A program made the translations under genes and the position numbers. The notes beneath the pieces are model-generated. The model did not search any database and had not been told where the DNA came from. It was given only the letters and a program-made list of their open reading frames with translations. This document shows, in pieces, positions 40,901 to 43,254 of a stretch of 43,254 bases of DNA (the first letter of the stretch is position 1; every line of letters begins with the position of its first letter). The DNA is taken from NCBI GenBank assembly GCA_937916515.1, contig CALFSX010000300.1:1-43254 (forward strand). Direction: 5' to 3'. The DNA is from an uncultured Planctomycetaceae bacterium (GTDB lineage Bacteria; Planctomycetota; Planctomycetia; Planctomycetales; Planctomycetaceae).

Positions 40901-42729
40901 CTCTGCGCTACACTGTCGGCATCGTAGTGACGTCCATACACGCCCTTGCCGTCCGCGTCACCCGTATTTTCCCACACAACAACAAAGTTTCCCGCTGCAT
41001 CCATATCCAGTGTTGCAGACGTGGCGCTGGAATCAGCGATTTGGAACCATGTATGACGTTGACTGCCATCCGCCTCAAACGTCCGCCCCCAGACACCCCT
41101 TCCAATACCAATAAGCCCATCCGTGCGATACACAACCGCCGTGCGTCCTGTCGCGTCAATACCAACTGAAGGCGACAGGGCATTCGCCAGTCCGTTGTCG
41201 ACGGTCACGTCCCCCGACACCGCCGCACCATTTGCCGCAAAGTGACGGAGATATAGATCGTTGCCCTGATACCACGCGATTGCGAACTGTCCTGAATCAT
41301 TAATTGCCACATCCGGATCTGCTTCCGCGCCACGATCGGTAGCGTTTGCCATAACATCTGTGGCATCGATCGCTGTTCCGTCCGCATTGAATCGGCGATA
41401 GAAGATCCCGGCAGTGTCGCCCGGTCCTGCTCCCTCCCAGGTAATTATAAAGTTGCCGGAAGCATTCCGGGCAATGCTGGAATCCTTCTGAGTTCCCGTT
41501 GCTGTTGTGTTGACCCGAAATTCGTCGGCCAGAGCGTTTCCGGAAGCATCAAACAGCCTGGCGTAAACACTTTGAAGCGTTCCATCCTGATTGGAGCTGG
41601 TCCACGTCACGACAAAATTTCCAGCAGCATCCGAAGCCACTTTGCCCCACTGTTGATTGTCTGCGGTTGTCTGCGCAACTTGAATTTCACCGGTGAGCGC
41701 CACTCCGGCTGAATCGAAACGTCGAGCATAGATCCCTGTCGATGATCCGTCCTGACCTGTACTTGTCCAGGCAACGACATACGAACCGTCTGCTGCCATC
41801 GAAACGGCCTGCTGACTGCCTCGATTTTCACCACTGGTTTCCTGTACGTCCGTTACGGTGGTGCTGACCGGCAATTCACCGGTAGCCGTTAACGAAAGGA
41901 TCCCCTGCCAATTTCTTTGAGCTTCAGAGGTAAACGCAACTGCTGTTTCGATGTGTCCGACCTGTTGTTCCAGATCCCAGTCGCCGCCCCGCGTTGCCTG
42001 ACCGGTCGCATCGTCGCTTGCCGCTACGTCTGCACTCAGAAGTATGTTCAACGATTCGGTCAGAGCAACACCATCCGAACTGGCGGCCAGATCGCAGCCA
42101 TAGATCAGCAGGTCTGCATCAGCCGTTAGATGATTCTGCCATGTGACAAGTTCAGCCGCATACCGACCGATGTTCTTTTGGCTCAGAACGCTGGTCCCCA
42201 GCAGAATCTCGCCGTCATCGCCGTGTGACACAAGATGAATCGCTGCTACCCGCGGAATTCCGGCCAACGCATCCGTAATCTGAGCCACGCCGTCTTCGCG
42301 TGGAGTCAGGATCAGGATCTCGAAGATTCTTTCTGTTTGTGATTCAAGGTCCTGAACCAGCTGTTGATAGTTTTCGGCCGACGGATCTATGACGACCAGT
42401 TCGACCGTGCTCTGAACTGAGGCGTTGTCAGACGAAGCATCGTCTGCAGATGGGGACTGACTGCTGTTCGCGACTTCGCCCTGCGGCACGCCTCCCGCTT
42501 CGGAAGCGACAGTATCACCAGCAGAGTCCACAGCAGCAGCTTCCGGCGCATCCACTACTAAAGCCGCCATGGGCGAGGCGCTCATCAGAATTCGTTGTTC
42601 CAGCTGAGTCAATTCCGCAGGGCGCAGCAGCTCATCGACATCATTGCGAAAGCCTGTGCGCACTGTATGAACGGCTTCATCAAGAAGCAGCCGAGTACGA
42701 CATATGAGCTTATTGTATTGTGAACTCAT
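28990..42729 (-). CDS. Giant multidomain surface protein (LEPR-XLL/DUF4347/LamG/cadherin), 4579 aa
   Basis: A single uninterrupted frame takes 32% of the window. Domain order by approximate residue: a LEPR-XLL-like motif LEQRILMSASP (43-53), a planctomycete surface-protein hallmark; DUF4347 (108-265) with H169-G and G-C212; a first array of ~55-residue VVxWxSxxQDG repeats (290-660); a beta domain; PKD (800-900); a propeller of exact 46-residue NHL-like repeats (980-1240); a split Ig-like domain holding a second 55-residue array (1312-1719); one cadherin repeat; LamG (2055-2283); two PKD; a second NHL-like propeller (2570-2830); DUF2341 plus LamG (2865-3195); Ig-like; five cadherin repeats (one with DLNDNAP); four ~102-residue NDAP repeats; a VCBS-like domain; and a C-terminal hydrophobic segment (about 4520-4543) before an acidic tail. 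I find only two cysteines (10, 212). Probably a calcium-dependent adhesin or carbohydrate-binding surface protein. A weak GTGGAAA precedes the ATG. Confidence 0.93.
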   Translation of the reverse strand: MSSQYNKLICRTRLLLDEAVHTVRTGFRNDVDELLRPAELTQLEQRILMSASPMAALVVDAPEAAAVDSAGDTVASEAGGVPQGEVANSSQSPSADDASSDNASVQSTVELVVIDPSAENYQQLVQDLESQTERIFEILILTPREDGVAQITDALAGIPRVAAIHLVSHGDDGEILLGTSVLSQKNIGRYAAELVTWQNHLTADADLLIYGCDLAASSDGVALTESLNILLSADVAASDDATGQATRGGDWDLEQQVGHIETAVAFTSEAQRNWQGILSLTATGELPVSTTVTDVQETSGENRGSQQAVSMAADGSYVVAWTSTGQDGSSTGIYARRFDSAGVALTGEIQVAQTTADNQQWGKVASDAAGNFVVTWTSSNQDGTLQSVYARLFDASGNALADEFRVNTTATGTQKDSSIARNASGNFIITWEGAGPGDTAGIFYRRFNADGTAIDATDVMANATDRGAEADPDVAINDSGQFAIAWYQGNDLYLRHFAANGAAVSGDVTVDNGLANALSPSVGIDATGRTAVVYRTDGLIGIGRGVWGRTFEADGSQRHTWFQIADSSATSATLDMDAAGNFVVVWENTGDADGKGVYGRHYDADSVAQSDAFLVNTSSQTGDQHLASVALLDKNNYVVVWSGQGAGDADGVFARQFHVAPPVLDLDADNSSGATGLDFNATFTSGGGAVAVVDTDATLTDANDTNLQSLKVNITNRQDGSSEVLAANTSGTSISASFSGSTLTLSGADTVGNYQKVLRTVTYNNGQDPATGTSRTITFIASDGLASNVVATTFLSINQVPTANAGGPYTITEGSNLTLNASASTDPNGDTLTYSWDLDGDAQYDDATGVAPTVLWGSLPTSIRDNGTYTIGVQVDDGRGGVHTDTATLTVTNTVPALAITGTGSVAAGSAYTLNLSATDPGNDTITSWTINWGDGTIDTIAGNPSTATHTYTASQAGFTYNILASATDEDGTYLQNQLIVASSQRDSLFRYGANGAFIEEFAVGDGTDYPVDAVIGPDGNLYVSGWNSDNVLRYNVTTGAFIDTFVAANSGGLNSAAGIAFGPDGNLYVASRLTRQVLRFDASTGAFIDAFVTASSGGLNQAEGLVFGPDGNLYVSDYSSGAIYKYNGTTGAFISQFVTAASGKLSAPEDMAFGPDGNLYVADNTRDSVVRFNGTTGAYIDDFVASGSGGLSSAVGLAFGPDGNLYVSSWQTNRILRYAGSTGAFIDVYTTGGSLSQPDYFNFVPGHQVTVGSAANLAPVNSVPGAQTTPQDSSVVFNSGNGNLISISDADAGSSSLEVTLTANNGTVSVGWPSSTATAVGGEILVNTTTASKQATLEVSFFGATAGDFGSPRSVASDPAGNFVVTWSSKDQDGNNWGIYAQRYNAAGVAQGSEFLVNTTTAKEQVQSSIAMDDDGNFVIAWSSKDQDGDGWDVYAQRFNASGARQGSEFRISTETSKDQLGPSVSMDASGNFVVTWSSNEQDGNKWGVYGQRFDSTGIALDGEFSVNNTTNHEQTASSVAMSADGSFVVTWSSKDQDGDNWGVYGKRYDSSGVAQGREFQINTTTSDEQAFSSVAVDADGNFVVTWSSKDQDGNNWGVYGKRYNAAGNAQGGEFLVNVVTTDVQQYSSVSMDSDGDFVITWTSKNQDGDKLGIYARQYTAAGAAKGGEVLVNSTTTGDQSYSSVAMDAKGSFVVVWSGAGTGDTDGVFAQRVVVPTDITFTTGDGTRDATMTFTGTIANINAVLDGTKFEPAAGYNGLATITLNTNDLGNTGFGGAKMDSDVININVGSGNIAPTLSLPSSAVSYTENGTAVLVDPAATVSDADSTDLNGGQFTVYVHANARVTDRLAIRDQGTSSGQIGLSGSNVTYNFGSGAVVIGTISGGTDGLTSIVVDLNANATVAAVQKLMRNITYENVSDDPRSLSRTVAFRLSDGDGGISAIVRQTVNVTAVNDAPVVDAAQTFSVSEAATNGTSLGIATATDAEAGTTFSNWQITGGNTGSVFAINSTTGELTVNDASKLNYAVTSSYALTVTVSDGSLTSAIQSIAVNVTEAVDISSNLLLHLAFDETSGTVAADSSGNGNNANLNASAENGWTGGVVGSGAFYLNSTSGDEDFFTVPDSPTLQNVQEGSQYTLSAWFNPADVPGGASAADNNYAYGILVKEGTHTGLWYESDQRINFEIWTGGTNYVTVESLNTYAPDQFYHVVATYDNASGIARLFVNGALENSATFTPGITTPDYGTETWKVGTARDVFATNDSAYPASGVIDDVRIYGRALGTTDVAALYTLGTTGNRNPIASAGGTYTTTPGNPVTLNASGSTDLDGDTLTYRWDLDNDGDFLEAGEPTGASPTVAWSTLQSNGVNTLGNHTIGVRVEDGKGGVDIATTTLTIVAGTPTANAGTVYSIAEGGSLTLDASGSSDPDSDPLTYEWDLNYNGTFGSDITGVNPTVNWAALQAAGVNDNGTYQVALRVHDGSSYSTVVQQTLTVTNVAPTLNITGAATANSGTAYTLNLSVTDPGNDTISNWVINWGDGSIQTVTGNPGSVTHVYTNDGFTNGIIVSATDEDGTYTPSDLYVTSFATNQLFRYDGQTGVPLSASAAIANPVDVRIGPDGLLYVTEFGSNDIDRFDPATGLFVDTFVYGQSGGLQQPSRMAFGADGNLYVSSQNSGNILKFSGTDGRSLGVFVPSGAGGLTSPDGLTFGPDGHLYVSSFADGDIRRYEGKTGAFLNTFASFGTATHIDMHFGPNGNLFASATNLNVVREFDAGTGAVIGDVVSAGSGGMTAAGGFTWAPDGSLLVADFGGDRILHFTSSGAFIGEFAGTSAGMDQPIDLTYTPSLQVNVNSTPIAVGDAYTLDEGGTLNVSASTDWFNLNWNSRTQITFNNAAQAENLTNVPVLVKLHATASDAVNVDYTRTQNFGEDLRFVDSSGNVLAHEIETWNEAGYSYVWVNVPMIAAGSATDSIWLYYENPDAADGGALHTVWDSSDTVVLHMNGTTVDSTSYGNDGGLTAVTVAPGVVGDAGSFNGTNSSVSLGSDATVDDIFAGGGTISTWINPTGWGGGGYGRILDKASTTFSGSAGNGWTLQVQNDGSLRFEHGFSIGKGSWVTSPGTISLNTWQNVVVTYNNSSSSNTPQVYINGVLQTLTTANGPLGTATSDAALNLVVGSYGGGTTRTFQGQIDEVQISNAVTSASEIAARFASVNGTFLTAGAAVSGPGGVLDNDSDADGDNVTLTLVSGPARAVAGSFVLNSDGSFTYTHDDSETTTDSFTYTINDGLTTSTPVTVSLSITAINDNVPEITAGQSFDISEIATVGTVVGTVAATDADAGTTLSNWTIGSGNDDGIFGINSSTGQITVVDNTKLNFSATSSYSLGLTVSDGTNTSAIRAITIAIADANNNAPVITPGQVFTVSEASANAYSMGTVLATDTDSGTTLSGWTITAGNVDGVFALNSTTGELTVVDASKLNYESITNYTLTLTVSDGTHTSLSQGVAVNVTDFDEFDVGAITDTNAAIDAVNENSVNGTLVGITASASDADGSNNTIVYTLDNSAGGRFAIDGSTGVVSVANGSLLDRETAASHTIVVKATSADGSSQTQTFDISIADVNEFGITAIADTNTGTNVVDENSAIGATVGITAFASDADGADEISYSLSLNPGSQFAIDSATGVVTTNASLDSEAARSIVISVLATSTDGSTSSQDFNVIVQDLNDNAPRITVGQSFIVSEFANVGDTVGVVTATDADATASTISWSIVSGNGDGVFAINGATGQITIADSTNLDFELMPNYSLGISVTDGVNAATTASVAVAIGNENDAPSIGAIADIVTNEDTTVGPIAFTVSDVDTSVNALTVTATSSDQNLIRDADILLGGSGANRTISLSPVANANGGPVTITVSVSDGASVTTETFDVTITAVNDVPTISTIANVNLEEDTPSAPIQFLINDLELDSGSLVVTATSSDQSLVVDSDIVVYGDGQNRRLVITPRPNQFGGPVTFTVTVSDGELSSSTTFTGTIAAVNDSPEMSSITDVTIQEDSAGGSVTFQVSDVDNSTTSLTVSATSSNQSLIADGAIVVSGTGVSRTVSFTSASNVSGTATISIVLSDGLNSVTQEFDVNVTPVNDAPTIGAISNVTINEDSVAGPIVFAIADVDNTFSQLTVTATSSNSDLIKSSNIRLGGSGGNRVIRLNPVGNAFGTSTITVTVSDGQATTSTTFQLVVLPVNDAPVLRRSVSHTYNVADGENLTVVSPGLLNGFSDVEGDAMSVVVVVAPKHGTVVVNADGSFTYAPTVGYSGDDSFQFEVTDGRASSSDSTVRIFVPTSVAGFNTALNSNSTDSTSDSTSDRTTTISTDESMSSQTSEGDMNGGADVLADASAGLPSGVARGSTNDDDRSVFVMPESGDNSDDDAAIAFFAPKVATNDDSEGARTQLQISQAESERGLSSGLKSDGQTTIDIGAVLNAVPVGSGVNMNVGMQFRYGDYAELKGTVEQLGSFEENIPTSYGITNMTATTVAAAGASVVFGSVVTAHRTGMLALIFLGQLPVWTIFDPLMVMDGVSGPDDGDSLQDIVDGQTQDNVPDTQDAGHKPK
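37570..38795 (-). repeat. 165-bp tandem coding repeats (second array in giant gene)
   Basis: The landmark CC(A/G)TCCTG followed by TGCTGG recurs at 37781, 37946, 38111, 38276, 38441 and 38606, always exactly 165 bases apart (55 residues). A degenerate last unit lies near 37616. Each unit encodes about DGNFVVTWSSKDQDG.NWGVY..R...AG..QG.EF.VNTTT. Seven units would suit a seven-bladed propeller, which is inference. Confidence 0.9.
39050..39790 (-). repeat. 138-bp tandem coding repeats (NHL-like propeller in giant gene)
   Basis: CC(G/A)TC(C/G)GG(A/G)CC marks begin at 39119, 39257, 39395, 39533 and 39671, exactly 138 bases apart, encoding 46-residue units with FGPDGNLYV and TGAFID. A related propeller at about 34230-35020 keeps the 138-base step for three marks (34619, 34757, 34895), then becomes irregular, so it is an older or more diverged copy. 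Confidence 0.9.
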
Positions 42730-43254
42730 TCGTAAATTTCCACGTCATTTTGACCACCACCGCCCGAAAAACAGGCGCAGGGCCGCAAACGATTTCAGGA
42801 AGACGGCTCACTTATTCTGCTAAGCGCGCACGAATTCCCGCATTTTTCAACACTGGAAACTTACACCACCAGACTCTAAGCGTGGTTTATTTCCCCATGT
42901 ATTCCTAAAGCCACAGACCTGCGCACTCGCCGGATTCGGTGCTTTCGGCACAACCAGCATTGGTTACCCTGGGAAGGCCGTCGGAAAAACTGCGATTTTG
43001 GGAACAATCGGAACGCCTCGCGATGCGGCAGCTTATTGATACGTTGCCAACGTACAACGTCGGATGCTGCCAGTTTGCAACACATGCAATTGTGTGCACA
43101 GCACACGCTCAAAATGGATCTGGTCTGATAACAAATTCGCCGCAGACCAACTGTGGATCGGGCATGTTCCAGTCATTCAAAGTGCCAGCCATCTATCGGC
43201 TGCTTTCTGTGACGCACAAGAACCAACCAGTATCCACGAATTTCCAGAGAGATG
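42730..43254. other. Upstream region of the giant gene, no gene seen
   Basis: The last 525 bases hold no credible gene. Short features are the shared 12-mer at 42812-42823, a GTGTGC-ACA-GCACAC palindrome near 43093-43107, and clustered AACGT repeats near 43045-43060. The window ends before any upstream gene is visible. Confidence 0.5.
42812..42823 (-). promoter_or_regulatory. Shared 12-mer TTAGCAGAATAA upstream of the giant gene
   Basis: Identical to the 12-mer at 8857-8868 and in the same orientation, 82 bases before the start codon. It may be a common promoter core or regulator site for surface-protein genes. There is no supporting -35 match. Confidence 0.25.

Noticed and set aside
42876-43112. 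A 78-residue Cys-containing minus-strand frame upstream of the giant gene
   Set aside because: No ribosome site, no resemblance to any family and a competing overlapping frame; treated as non-coding.

Overview
The window looks like chromosomal DNA from a planctomycete, probably family Planctomycetaceae or a close relative. The evidence is DUF1549/DUF1553 (PSCyt2/PSD1) and DUF1501 proteins with CxxCH motifs, an ECF sigma factor of the Rhodopirellula/Verrucomicrobium type, a giant surface protein opening with a LEPR-XLL-like motif followed by DUF4347, and an aspartokinase with four ACT domains. The genus-level placement is inference from gene content only.

Layout. Positions 1-480 hold a heptamer tandem array and the 5' remnant of an IS630-type transposase. 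lysC (481-2271, minus) follows. From 2669 to 8799 (minus) lies a planctomycete-specific block: a secreted DUF1549/DUF1553 protein, a Tat-exported DUF1501 protein, an ECF sigma factor, and, overlapping the sigma gene by 4 bp, a membrane-anchored fusion of an anti-sigma-like N-terminus with DUF1549/DUF1553. From 9324 to 15465 (plus) come a beta-CASP metallo-hydrolase, an iron alcohol dehydrogenase, a Tat-exported PQQ-type beta-propeller protein and a HemW-like radical SAM protein. From 15537 to 24168 (minus) come housekeeping genes: ruvX, a thioredoxin/NHL protein, a HAD phosphatase, thiG, thiS, a MATE transporter, argG and a small unknown gene. From 24417 to 42729 (minus) a 4579-residue multidomain surface protein is followed by a membrane-bound hybrid histidine kinase and a REC-HD-GYP response regulator.

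Two features stand out. The first is the giant protein / hybrid kinase / HD-GYP cluster, a candidate surface-adhesion and cyclic-di-GMP signalling module. Its giant protein carries a caspase-like His/Cys pair in the N-terminal DUF4347 domain and an array of 55-residue repeats apparently inserted inside another domain. The second is a dispersed palindrome-rich repeat family of about 230 bp (four loci, plus a separate 117-bp inverted repeat) sitting at gene 3' ends. In several cases the terminal T(A/G)A of the repeat is itself the stop codon of the neighbouring gene.

No rRNA, tRNA, CRISPR array or recognisable riboswitch was seen. Promoter and terminator calls rest on visual inspection only.
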